DNA of 64,000 bases from Apophysomyces variabilis (taxonomy: Eukaryota; Mucoromycota; Mucoromycetes; Mucorales; Mucoraceae): contig MZZL01000403.1 of the NCBI GenBank assembly GCA_002749535.1, positions 706,209-770,208 on the forward strand. The letters are read 5' to 3'. The position numbers were made by a program, and so were the translations under genes. Below the pieces are notes generated by a model that was not told the DNA's origin, searched no databases, and saw only the letters and a list, made by a program, of their open reading frames with translations. Shown piece by piece: positions 46,579-57,603 of the stretch. Each line of letters starts with the position of its first letter. The stretch's first letter is position 1.

Positions 46579-48805
46579 ATGTACATTTTGCAACCGTACC
46601 CAAGTACGTCGACCTCTATATACACGCATGCATCCGACCAGTATCCAGGCGCCCATATCACTGGTATTCCTAGTCATCTACTTCAGCATGTTCGCTCAGC
46701 GCTGCCCGCCATACAAGAGGCTATTGCACCTCATCTTCCGGTCGAAGTGATTCCATTATGCAATCAGTTATTTGATACCTGGGTATTGGCATCCATCGAA
46801 GAAGCTGAATACGCTCACCATCGATATCCACGCAGCTATTATCCTAGTCTACATGACAACAAACAATTCACACATGCACAGCATCGCGGACTCATGCCTT
46901 CGCGTTTTTCACGATGGATACTACGTCCTTTCAAAAAGAAGACAGCACATGTTGCCCCGCTGGATCCGACGCCGAAAAGAAATATTTCCGAACCTTTGAC
47001 TAGTCGCAGTTCTAGCAGCAGTAACAGTGAATGTTCCTGTCTCCTCACAGACGAGACAGCTGCGGCTGCCCATACAGCGAAGCTATCTCGGCAAAAATTC
47101 TCCGGTATTTTTGCTAAGCTGGGAAAGAAGATGAAAACAGCCGTCAGTCGTCGTCAGATCGACCAAGAAAACGCCAGCTGGACTCGGTTTGATCTGTCAC
47201 ACAAACTCGGGGTGGATGCTGCAACTCAAACGGTGGAGGAAACCCGACCACAGGAACCGCCCCTAGTTCCTGTGATAAGGCGGGAAAAGGAGGACGTCTG
47301 TTCGACTGAGAGCAGTTACAATTCTGCTGACGAGGAACCCGCCAGTAGTGTCTATGATGATGGTAGAGAAGATGCTTGTAGTAGTGATAAGGAACAAATG
47401 GAGGAAGATGGGGACAATGGTGAAGTGGTCAACCACGACACGGAGGACGTCATGTCACTGCCTAGGATCAATGGACTAGATGGCCATCTTATTCAGTCTG
47501 TCGTAGGCATTGAGAACAGGAAGGATAGGCAAACGTGCGAAGTGGAAGTAGAAGGAGAAAGGAAAATGGTGCGCAATGAGACGGGCAGTAATCTCCGCAG
47601 TGAGGCAGCAGGACTGCAGCAGATGGATTCCATCCAGGATTTGTTAAGCTTGAATTATCCTTATTTCCAGTTTACACCTTCTGTCCATGAGACTACTTGT
47701 AGCATCAGTAAAAGCAATCAACACGAGAAACAACTACGAAAACAACAACAACAGCAGATGATATTTCAATGGCAGGAACCAAATACACGTCAATTGCAAT
47801 TCACCCCTAATTTCAGAACGCCCTGGAGCCCTCCGGCAGGTGCAGCTCCGGCAGTTCTCCCCCCACGACCCATCAAAACAAGCAAGACGGACATGGATAT
47901 GAATTTCGACGAACCCGTACCGTTTCCAAAGATCGGTTTAGGTCGACAAAACAAAGAAAATGCACGCAATACAGACAAAATCCAGTTGGAAGACCTCAAT
48001 CAATACTGCCGATCGGTTTCTTCTCTATCTGTTTCACAGTTTGAACAGTCTTTAGTACCAAGTTCGTTTGCACTGCAGAACGTTATCCTCAAGTAAGTTG
48101 ACTCTATCTTGGCATGACGCGAAAGAGTCAATGTATCCTTCTTCTCATTGCTGGTTAGGGTCACCTGCGTACTCTATGATATCATTTGCCGTAACCATGC
48201 ACAGCGAGAATTCAACTTCGACAGTGTCTTCAGCATCAGTCCGTTTATTATGGATTGTAAACATGACATCTACTCCGAATTACCAGTGACAACATGGAAC
48301 GATGTCTATAACCAACTGACCTATGTCTTTACACATGGCCTGGTAAGTTACATATCATAAGAATAAGAAGGAGAGGACGGCGATATTGTGAACCGCTGGT
48401 AAATCACCTGCTTACCTTTTCCTTTCTATCTCTGAAGCTCACCACAGAGCACGCTATTATTACTCTTATTTATGTTGAGCGCATGCTTAAACGGTCGGGC
48501 CAAAAGTTATGCGATGTTAGTTGGCGTTTGATACTACTTGCAGCAATCTTGGTGGCTGTGAAAACCTGGGATGATTGTGCGGTATTTAACGCAGATTTTT
48601 CACACATCTTTTTTGAAGCAGATCTCAGTACAATGTAAGTTGGGTGATATTCTGTTTATTTGAAGACAGCTGTGGCTCAATCGGTTCTCTCGCACACAGC
48701 AATTATATTGAAAGGCGGTTCCTAGCTGCCATTGATTGGAATGTTACCATACGCAGCTCGTCCTTTGCCGAACGCTACTTCACATTACGTGAAATGGAAG
48801 AATAA
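46579..48805 (+). CDS. Cyclin-domain protein (cyclin Y/Pcl-like) with long disordered N-terminus
   Basis: Exons 46579-48092, 48159-48342, 48438-48634 and 48700-48805 give 666 residues. The cyclin box is C-terminal: TTWNDVYNQLTYVFTHGLLT, TEHAIITLIYVERMLKRSGQ, DVSWRLILLAAILVAVKTWD, DCAVFNADFSHIF and YIERRFLAAIDWNVTIRSSS. AxKxWDD-x-x-x-x-N-x-DF is typical of cyclin Y and Pcl-type cyclins, which partner CDK14/Pho85 kinases. The first 500 residues are one exon, mostly Ser/Glu/Gln-rich, with a phosphorylatable look and a basic patch (FAKLGKKMKTAVSRRQI). Known cyclin Y proteins are about half as long. The partner kinase is unknown. Confidence 0.8.
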
Positions 48806-49669
48806 GGACGAACCAAAACCGGAATAAAAAGAAAAGTTCAGTACAAAGAGAGTTATGTGCAATCGCACTAGTAAATGCATCTTCTATTTATCGTACAGAA
48901 GGTTAGGCTGATTATGAGGAGAAGCTCCATAACAACAGCTTAATCAATGAAGGAGTATCTTTAAATAGCTAAACGTGCTGCGCTTGAGCAGTTATCATTC
49001 CAGAAAGTTTATTTATATGAGCTTTATTGATCTTTAATTTTTCCGAATGTCAGGAACATTCAAAGTGTGGCTAACGTTCAAATCACTACCTGTACGATCG
49101 TATGGTAAAGGAAAAACCGCTATATTAACAAGTAGACTTGGTACTGATATTGACTTGCTCGTGGACGGTCAAACACTAGCGTTGGATCTCAGTAGCAAAG
49201 AAACAAATACGTAGCGTGAGCAAAATTTTGCTCGCTAAGCGATATCGCATCCACGATAAAGAGAAATTGAATGCTCCTAGCTAAACAAGGGACCAGCACA
49301 CGAATTTTTCTTTTAGTAGAAATCAGGTTAAACCTGCTCAAGTATGGTTCCAGTCATTCGTATTCAAAATTTGACTTTTGATTTGACATAATCCTAAGAA
49401 CCGCACTTTGGCCTGAGATCGGCTTGCTGGTTTTTCTAATATAGCACCAAAAATTTAACCTAAAATAATCCTTAAGTAGCGGCTAATCGATGTAAATAGA
49501 GTCACAAGGTAAATATTGACTGACGTATAACTGCGAAATATAGTTAAAGCCTTTGTGGTATTTCTTTGACAATAATGTTTTAATCGCAACCAAAAAAAAG
49601 AAAAGGAAAGGAAAACGTAGGGCAACAAAGGATAACCGTGGCAACCACAGTGACTACCGAAAGAACGTT
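48806..49669. other. Intergenic region, nothing recognised
   Basis: 860 bp between the cyclin gene and the secreted-protein gene. AT-rich, no open frame with family content, no repeat. Confidence 0.5.
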
Positions 49670-49927
49670 CTAGGCATGATACTTGTAGCAGGTCGAGTTG
49701 CGGTTATAGAACTCGCATAGACTGTCATAGCGGTCAGCGTAGTTCATAAGACATCCGTTATAAGCTCGCATCCATTTGCCCTCAGCCTTGTGGCAGAGAA
49801 CTTCAGCAAGGTCTCCACAATTACAAAGGTAAACGATGTCGTCGTCACCCATGGGGGAGACAGAAGCAGCGCTTGAAAAGCCAGCTAGGACAAACAAAGA
49901 CAGAATAGAGAGGATAGCCTTGACCAT
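49670..49927 (-). CDS. Small secreted cysteine-rich protein (85 aa)
   Basis: Single-exon gene. MVKAILSILSLFVLAGFSSA is a clear signal peptide (hydrophobic core, small residues before a cleavage near AAS). The mature part of about 65 residues has six cysteines in the order C-x-C, C, C, C, C (YLCNCGDLAEVLCHK, GCLMNYADRYDSLCEF, STCYKYHA), enough for three disulfides. A TATA box lies about 90 bp upstream on the same strand. Size, signal and cysteine count match effector-like or antimicrobial-type secreted proteins, but no family was recognised. It is not named as a toxin: nothing in the sequence shows activity. Confidence 0.75.
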   Translation of the reverse strand: MVKAILSILSLFVLAGFSSAASVSPMGDDDIVYLCNCGDLAEVLCHKAEGKWMRAYNGCLMNYADRYDSLCEFYNRNSTCYKYHA

Positions 49928-50015
49928 GATGATTAAGTGATAAATGGAGAGTTTTTAACAACTGAATCTGCAGTAAGAATGAGGCTCTGAAATAGTCTTG
50001 GGTCAGTTGCCAGTA

Positions 50016-50023
50016 TTTATATA
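50016..50023 (-). promoter_or_regulatory. TATA box of the secreted-protein gene
   Basis: TATATAAA on the minus strand, about 90 bp before the start codon at 49927. The match is strong and suggests an inducible, TATA-driven gene. Confidence 0.55.
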
Positions 50024-50538
50024 GTTTTAACTGAACATAAAGGAACGCATGCCATTTAGAACTACACGTTACGTTGCAGGAGTAAATTGAAGCCGGTTGC
50101 TTTTTCCCTCCTTCTTTCTTTCTCTTTTCCATTATTCATGTAATCCAGAAGAAATACAAACCCCTCCGTTGCAAAGTCATCTGCGACTCATCAGTCTCGT
50201 TTTTGTTTTCTATGCCGAACTGATGAGCGTTTAATAGAGATATGGAAACTACGCAACTTTGTTCGGCAAGAAATAAATTGTACGTAATAAAATACAATGA
50301 GTAGCCATAGCTACATTAGTCCAGCAAGGAGAGAGGTCGATCTAATACAGGAATATCCGATTTTTGACATACATTTAACCGGCTCTTTTTGCTAAACAAA
50401 ATACAGATACAAAAAAACTGCACTTCTTTGATTTTCCCTCTACACTAAGTTGAAAATTGACATTTATAAAACTTAGCGAGCTATTCAGGCGAGGCGAGTT
50501 TTATTCTCTGCGTTTGCCACTTCAAGGGTTTTAATCCC

Positions 50539-50619
50539 AGTTGGCCCTCTACCAAAACCGCGGCTCGGCTAATACCGGCTACATGCCTGTCATGTACGAG
50601 GTTTTATGCCGGGCCAACT
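50539..50619. repeat. 81-nt inverted repeat with nested stems
   Basis: AGTTGGCCC (50539-50547) is the exact reverse complement of GGGCCAACT (50611-50619). Inside, AAAACC (50554-50559) pairs with GGTTTT (50600-50605), and ACATG (50581-50585) pairs with CATGT (50591-50595). The nested, concentric arrangement is compatible with a folded RNA or a small inverted-repeat element. The local sequence is GC-richer than its surroundings. Confidence 0.6.
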
Positions 50620-51336
50620 CTAAACCATCCGACAAGAAATGTTCTTCTGTTATGCGGACGTATTATCACGGGAAAACGATTCCTTCCAGTATGTGGGAAA
50701 GCTAGTGGTCGAGCCCCTTGAGAGGTACCACTTCCCCACTGAGTAAGGTCTTGTCTGGCATAATTTCATTGCACGAGCGCTCTATATTTTCGCAGCCTTT
50801 GACCTTGAGGACTCTCAGATATTCTGTGAGCAGAGAGGAGATCAAGCGAGCAAAGCTTATTATCTTGCATTTCCTCCCAATGTACCGTTCGCACTCCTTA
50901 CACTGTCTTTGCAGAAAATGGAGCTATTCATGTGCAGTAAATTAATGAGTGCTTGTAGAATAGTATTGTTGACATCTTCAGATTGCGCTTTGTTTGGATG
51001 CGTTATCAGGCACCTGGTCCAAAAGGTCAGGAACGGTACGGCTGATACGAGAAGAGCTAGAGAAGAACAAACTTTAAATACTACGGAAGCCTTACATTCA
51101 AAACGCAGAAAGGAGTATGGAATGCGGTACCCACTGTCCGAAAGCGACCTCATATATTGCAAGATTGAGCTCCTTTATCTGCTCTTGCTTTCGCTATTTG
51201 CGGCAACAGCCTTATTTAGGTTTTCCAGGACGTTTCACTGCTATCGAATTAAATTTTCTATACTATCAGCTGTTGTTCAAAATTCAAACAACCACAAGCT
51301 GTGTATTCTGGTGATACGCGACCTTTTTCTGTCTGA

Positions 51337-52462
51337 CTATGGCGAGTTCGGTCTGGATATCTCAGAAAATTCGCTGTGCGAGTTCGCACCGTCTTCTTCT
51401 TCTTCCTTACTGTTTTGACAGTCTCCATCTTTTTCGATTTCTTCATCCCTTTTTTCATCAGCGTGCTTTTTTTCTTCGCCATTATCTTCTTTTTCCTGAT
51501 CATCCGTCTGGATTCAATATTAGTTAGATAATCATCACCACAATAGTAAATTTGGTAATGTTTTTGATTTTTAGCATACTTTGACATCATCGTCTTCGTT
51601 AAGCTCTCTGACGAGTATCTCCATGAAATGAATTGGCGCGTGCTGTAATCGATGACATAATTTGGTTTTCACCGTTTCCTTGTAGATGTTTGCCGTAGAA
51701 ATATGGTTGGTGCCACACCAGATGGTAAAAGTATCCGATGCTAAACCAAAACCGTCCTGGATCTAACATTGACAGAAAATGGATATGCCGCCCATGCATT
51801 CAAAGTCCAAGTACCTTACTGCATAACTCTCTGTAACTTGTATGGCCGTCGTTGAAAAGAATATAGCGCGTCTTATTGCTTCCTTCAGCAGATGCTTGGA
51901 CAACTAATGGGACATCGAGAAATACTCTCTCTCCATCCAAGCTTATTTCTCGTAACAACTCATTTAATACTTTTTCCTGCAAGTGATTGTTCATGAATTC
52001 GAGGGTATGCGTTAGCCTTAGGCATTCCTGCGTTTTTTCATCCAGTTTTTGCCGGAGTTCCTTGCAAATTTGATCTGCATCATTTAATTTTTGTGTCAAG
52101 TCATCCACTTTTCGGGTGTTTAGCTGAAGAATACATTGATGCTGACATTTGATTATATCCAGGTTCAACTGAATAAGCTTGGTCTTTATAATGTCTCTAT
52201 CCTCCGTATATAGAAAATTCGCTTTGGCCAGGTAGCATTGGTGTTCGTTGACCTCTTCCGTCAGTCTGGCAAGTGATATTCCAACATGTTCGCCAAATTC
52301 GGAACTGTTATCTAGCTGCGCCTTCACGTCTTGAAACGACTTTTCCGTGACGTTAAGTGAGCGCAAAAATATGTCGACCACCTAAAGCACGTTGGAACTC
52401 GCACCCTTTACGCAGTTTGCACTTACAGTTGATCTGGGTACATCGTAACTTTTATACGGCAT
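51337..52462 (-). CDS. PB1-domain coiled-coil protein, family copy A (acidic tail)
   Basis: Four phase-0 exons (52427-52462, 51815-52381, 51580-51762, 51337-51507) give 318 residues. Exon 1 codes only MPYKSYDVPRST. Exon 2 is helical with coiled-coil heptads (VDDLTQKLNDADQICKELRQ, KLDEKTQECLRLTHTLEFMN) and ends in the first strands of a PB1-like fold, TRYILFNDGHTSYRELCSK. After the intron the fold continues IQDGFGLASDTFTIWCGTNH; it is more divergent than copy C and lacks a clear acidic OPCA motif. Exon 4 is a highly acidic/basic tail (EKEDNGEEKKHADEKRDEEI) ending SEISRPNSP. Exon layout and the helix-then-PB1 order match copies B and C nearby. No catalytic motif. Function unknown; scaffold-type interactions are inferred from PB1. 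Confidence 0.68.
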
Positions 52463-53072
52463 GAAGCCTGTTTGGTTTGCATTTTGCGAGAATGAGGAAA
52501 TAAAGCGGGCTTTTATAGGCGTATGTCGACCAAAAACGATTATGATAAACAAGCTGCTTAGCCTGTTAACAGGCCAAGCCCATTGACCTGAATGATTCCT
52601 CTTTTGGCTGTCTTCATAGATAACAATTTATGCACATGACAGACCTCTTGAACCACAACAAAATAACAAACACTAGCAGGTTGCATCCATTCCGGTATTC
52701 TATCCGAGTTTTATGGAGAACTTCATTAGCTATAGCACCTGTTGTGGTGTACACAATTAATTATGACTTATGCACTTCAATCAGCCCATGGATTGTTTGA
52801 TTCTGAAAACGACGTGGCGTATATGCCAAGTTGAAAAATCGCAAGCATTTGACACATAATAAACCATCTGCAACGCTACTTCCAATGTTGCTCATAAAGT
52901 TGTTATCCGTTTATGCCTCAGACTAATGCATGATTATTTCCTAGTTGAATGGCATCAACCTATATCATAACGCATGTGTCTACACTTCGGATGTTTCAGA
53001 ATGAAATTAGGCTGATCACACTACATCAATTAGAAAGGAGGATAATTTCTCATAGATCTTCTTCTTAACTTG
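52463..53072. other. Intergenic region between PB1 copies A and B
   Basis: 610 bp, AT-rich, containing the copy A promoter and the copy B 3' flank. A CTTTTATAGGC at 52510-52520 reads GCCTATAAAAG on the minus strand, a TATA-like site about 50 bp upstream of the copy A start. Nothing else was seen. Confidence 0.5.
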
Positions 53073-54696
53073 TTACTCAATGTTCACTATGCGAACATAC
53101 GTGGAAACGAGGCAACAATCATTCACTAAAAACGGGCCCTTTCCATCCCAGACCTTGCCCATTTGTCGTCTCATATAAAAATTTTCATAACCCCATCCGG
53201 GGTGATCCGCGCAAAATTCATCATATGTATCTATGTACAATGAGGGCACAGTGCTAAGGCAGCGGAACTCACCTATATGATAAAAGTTTGCTGGATTATC
53301 AGGATTTGACAGCAAGAACGCATACTGTGTGCCTACTTTGGAAACCGCCTTTCCAAGATTATGAACTTCCAAGAAAATAGAGATTTCGCTATCTCCATCA
53401 GCGCCATTAGGATATACTTTGAGTCTCCTAGCTACCTGTAAGAACCATGTGATTAATGAAACCAGACTATAACTCACCACTCAAAACCGCCTACGTCAAA
53501 AAGTTCGCTGATTATACATCTTGCATGTGTACTCCAGTTTTCTATGCACCAATGGTATACAGTAAAATCGAGTTTTTGGTAACAATGTCGAGGGATCATT
53601 TTGTGTGAGATATTATTTACTAAGATTCCATGTCATTAAGTTAACTTTTGTGGGTATGTATATACTGTAGATGTAACACTTACAAAGGTCTATATGAGTC
53701 GTCATGTTGTATTGATTTAGCTGATCACAAGCCCGAGCGATGCCTGATACCCTTTCATTTTCGATAACCGGCGTTATTTTAAAGCAATTGGTTTCGTTGA
53801 GAGAGTCTTTGATTTCCGCATCGTCGAAAGGTCGAACGATGAAAGCGCCTGAGGCATGATACTGCGTTGGTATTGTGAATTCCACTTTGTTCTGTTCATA
53901 ACAGATGCAACAAACCTCAGGGCTCGTTTGGCAGCTCTTTGTTTGAACCTTTATATCTAGTATGTTTATCATCGTAACTGATGTTTGCACAACGGTAACT
54001 TTGTCGATAGCATTCTGGAAATGTTCCGGCTTGGAAAGATCGGAACTCCTACCAGTTTCGAGATCTTGACACGACAAATGGAAATCGTCCGACTTTAGTC
54101 CAAAAGTCTCGCGTACCTAACAGGCGCATTCCCCTATGAGGCAACGTTCCTTTCATCAAGCAGGATACCTTTTTACGCAATTCTTTGTAGGATGGATATC
54201 CGTTATTAAATACGATGCATCTAACTTGGGGGTTGGGATCTCTCATATAAATGTCCGCTATGAGCGGAACATCCAAGGGGACGACACGGATGCCCATCCC
54301 TTGTTCTGAATCCTTCCTTGCTGAGAATTTCTTGGTTACTTCTTTGATTTTTTCCTTTTTTTCCTTGAATCTTTGGAAATGTAACCATTGTGAAAGCTCT
54401 GACCTGAAATCAGCGTAGGAGCGCATAAACCTCTCTTTATCTGTTTCTGACAGGAATGGCATGTTCTCCATGTGAGCAAGATGATCGTCACTTTGTTTTA
54501 TCAAAAGGATAGCTGCGATAAAAGTGGCGTTCTCTTCTTGAGAAGCTGCCCCTTTTAGTTCTCTGAAACGACTTTGCATCACTTTTAATATGTGTGCAAA
54601 CATATCCGCTATCTAATACGGAGATGCTTCATCTGTTATGTCTTGTACTTTCAACATGACATGACCCACCATCTCGCTTTCCGAAACGCTCAACAT
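53073..54696 (-). CDS. PB1 + MATH fusion protein, family copy B
   Basis: Exons 54670-54696, 54169-54612, 53684-54116, 53478-53619 and about 53073-53427, the last possibly split by a small intron near 53227-53273. Total about 460 residues. Exon 1 codes MLSVSESEM. Exon 2 opens IADMFAHILKVMQSRFRELK, nearly the same as copy C, has a helical charged middle, then PB1: QVRCIVFNNGYPSYKELRKK, joined by the phase-0 intron to VRETFGLKSDDFHLSCQDLE. A Cys-containing linker (CQTSPEVCCICYEQNKVEFT) follows. The C-terminus is a MATH/TRAF fold: DFTVYHWCIENWSTHARCII, LFDVGGFEWRLKVYPNGADG, ISIFLEVHNLGKAVSK, HPGWGYENFYMR and PFLVNDCCLVSTYVRIV. Coiled coil plus MATH recalls TRAF proteins, but PB1 between them is unusual. 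Function unknown. Confidence 0.7.
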
Positions 54697-55259
54697 CTTT
54701 GACTCGACGTGTATCCTGTGTTAGCAAAAGGTAGAGTTAACTTTGACAGATAACGTAGCCATTTTGAACGAGTTTTTCTTACTCGTGTCAAACAGACAGG
54801 TGTGTAAAGTTGTAAAAAAAGAGAAAAGAAAAGACAATAATGACATGGATGGGCTAAAAAAGTTAGGGCGCAAATTCCTGCTAGCACTCAACCTTTTTTT
54901 TTTTTGAGTCCTGATTACAACAACTCTTCTTGTGATATCCTGAAAGAATCTTCTTTCCCACCGCAGAAGGTTACTCTTTGTTTGTGGCATCAAACCTCTG
55001 CCCTACTTAAATCTTTATGCCTTTTTAATTCAATTTCTCCTTTTTAGCGAAGGAAAAGTCTCTCCGGAAGTTATCTAGTGTAAAAGATCTCAGGGACAAA
55101 AAGGCTAAAATATATCGATCATAGCGGACCTGAATGTTTGACACGGCGTCGAACAGTAGCAGCAGCTTTCTTTGTTTTCTGCTATTCCAAATTTAAAACA
55201 TTGGCTATCCTCTCTACCAAATTCTGTTTCCGGATGGTACTATATCATGTTATATAGGT
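54697..55259. other. Intergenic region upstream of copy B
   Basis: 560 bp with the copy B promoter and the left flank of the Tc1-type element. A poly-T tract lies at 54894-54905. The minus-strand frame at 54721-54993 has no family content. Confidence 0.45.
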
Positions 55260-56329
55260 TACAGTGCTTCCAACAAGCAAAATCACAACCAATCAAAATT
55301 AATATCGCTTGCCAATGAAAATTGATGGATCCTCATGCATTTACCATTCAAATAAAGCTGCGCATGAATATTCTTGTCAAATGAATTTTGAAAATGTCTT
55401 TCTTTCATTGCATATATCAAGTCCCAAGGTGAAAAAGGTGAGACTGGTAGTGATGCAGAAGGCGTTATATTTTCACATCATGTGAAGTGCGGAGCTGAAC
55501 CAATTTTAGGGAGAATGTTGTTTACCTTTTTTGCTTCCTTCTCTTCCATGTTGCTGCCCAAAATATTCTTTCTTCCTATGACCATGTAGTTCAACCTGAA
55601 TAGCATCAAGGGAAAAAAATTGCGCCAGACTTTGAAATAAGCTGAATAGTATGCTCATTATGGAACCGAAGATGCAGCAACCTAAAATAAGTATATCTCA
55701 TTTGGATAATCCATTGGCAAAGAAAAGCATCATGGCAAGTCTACACATGGACCCTGCCCTATGCCGGAGAAAGTTCTGGCTGACTCGTCAGCATCGTCTG
55801 TCCCAGCCGGGAGTGGGAAGCGACCTTCTTCCTCTTTGTTAGATCTTACCGTTTTTTTATGCGCATAATGACTTCAAGAGACACCAATGTGTCTATCAAC
55901 ATTCATATTCCTTACTTGAGCTATCCTAGGTGATTATCAAAAGCAAAATTAGACAGCACATACTTTTGCATGCAACGAAGCCTAATCCCCCTCCCGCTTT
56001 ATATCCTTACACTACGTCCGATCTTATTCCTTGTTAGCTCGTTCTAACTTCACCCTTCCCGAATGCTCGCAATAGATCTGTGCGCTTTGCGCTTTGCGCG
56101 TTGGTCATGCGTAATACATGGGATTGGGCAAACTGAACGGTTGATGGTTATGAAAATGTTTTGATCGCACAATAATTTTATTGGGAATCCGATAACGCGG
56201 ATAAGCAAACTATTCACCTGGAAAAAGTGTACATACCCGCGTTTACCAGATTCCAAAATAAAAAAAAGCTGTAATATGTTAGTAATCTGAGTACTGCTTA
56301 CCCGGTTTTAATGAAGTCATATGTAGCCA

Positions 56330-57603
56330 TTACATGGGGACTTTGTTTCGACATTTATCCCAACACTTGTAAGAATGGGAAACAAAGCCTTTGAAGTGAC
56401 TTTTGTCTACACTTTGACAAGCTTCCGTGATTCTTTTTGATAAAATGTCTTCATGCAAAGTTCTATGGCGCTTAATCTTACTCTTTGCCACTGCCCAGAA
56501 TTGTTCTATTGGATTAAGCTCGGGAGAGTAAGTAGGAAGGTATCCTCAATATTAAACATACTTTTTTATGTTTTCATGCGTATGAATGGGAGCATTGTCC
56601 ATCACTATGTAGTGTCCTTTCATATGAGGATGCCTGTCCATTTCATTGAGAGTCGTTTTTAAGAAACTAATGTAGTGCCCTGTTACAGTTCCTGAACTTA
56701 TATATCCATCAGCCTTTCTCTTCTTAGCAGACCTTGTTTTTTTTTCACGCCAATTGTGATTAAACCTGCAGCAGAGATAGCGCCCAATATAGATGTTGTG
56801 TCTGCTCTCGTTGTAGGTCGGGTAACGATAGCACGAGTATCTTTTGTCCACCAAGCTCTTGACCGTTTCATATTGATATCAAAAGCAAACTCGTCAAGAA
56901 ACACGCAATTTGTTAGAAAGTTCATGTCTGTATTTTCCCACTTACAAACGCAATTATACCGCTCCTCAATCTTTGCCGGGCTGTTTCTTTCGATAGAATG
57001 GAAATCTGCTTTTTTCAACGAAAGGTTGCATTCACTTCTCATAAAGTTATAAACAGTGCTGCCAGAAACTTTAAGATCATTGAAACGTTTCAATAGATGC
57101 TCGGTTACTTCAACAACAGCAGCAGAGGGATTAGCATCAATGAAGTTGACAACAGCTCTTTTATACTCATCGGTAAGAATACACTTACGACCTACTCTGT
57201 TACAGCTGTCAAAGATGTTGTCAGGGCACATACTATACTGCTTTGCCCATCTCTGCGCTGTTCGAATGTGTATATCCAACTACTTCGCTGCAGCTGACGC
57301 ACTCATACACTTTTCAATCTTCAGACCGAAAAATCTGGCCTCATCCTGGACTGTATAGCGAACATAATCTCTTTTTGGTTTTGCCTCCTTCATATGGATG
57401 TCTTCATCTTTTGCCTTTTCTATCAGCATCGGGAAATTAAGAGAAGACTCGTCAGAAGTCGCATTTTTCAAGTAATCAGTGTGAGTGGCAATAGTTTCAA
57501 CAACAAACTCATTCTGATCGACAATGTACTCCATGGGCTCAGGATCACCATTCTTATCAACGACATTTCCATGTTCATCTTCATATAAAAATAATCTATT
57601 CAC
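56330..57603 (-). pseudogene. Tc1/IS630-type DDE transposase, inactivated
   Basis: The N-terminal part is acidic. The helix-turn-helix region is LDIHIRTAQRWAKQYSMCPD with VGRKCILTDEYKRAVVNFID. The first catalytic Asp is in NCVFLDEFAFDINMKRSRAW, the second in GHYIVMDNAPIHTHENIKK, and the Glu in GYLPTYSPELNPIEQFWAVA, giving a complete DDE set. At least four lesions interrupt it: an in-frame TAG just before LDIHIRT (near 57281), a frameshift at the nine-T run 56737-56745, and TAA and TGA between KKYV and GYLP (near 56549-56556). The stop after NKVPM is at 56330-56332. It is therefore a relic. The start is unclear because the open frame begins at a GTG. Confidence 0.8.

Larger units (their letters stand above)
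49928..51336. other. 1.4-kb intergenic region with a structured inverted repeat
   Basis: No supported gene. Open frames at 50718-50945, 50909-51418 and on the minus strand lack family features and partly shadow the last exon of the neighbouring PB1 gene. The remarkable element is the inverted repeat at 50539-50619, listed separately. Confidence 0.45.

Noticed and set aside
49670..49927. Calling the secreted cysteine-rich protein a toxin
   Set aside because: Size and cysteines alone do not show activity, and no toxin family motif is visible.
50480..50720. tRNA gene around the GTTGGCC/GGCCAAC repeat
   Set aside because: There is no T-loop GTTCGA box, no A box at the right distance and the arms do not form a cloverleaf.
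51258..51590. Lysine-rich basic ORF at the end of copy A
   Set aside because: It is the shifted frame of the acidic last exon; the spliced frame gives the Glu-rich tail that parallels copy C.
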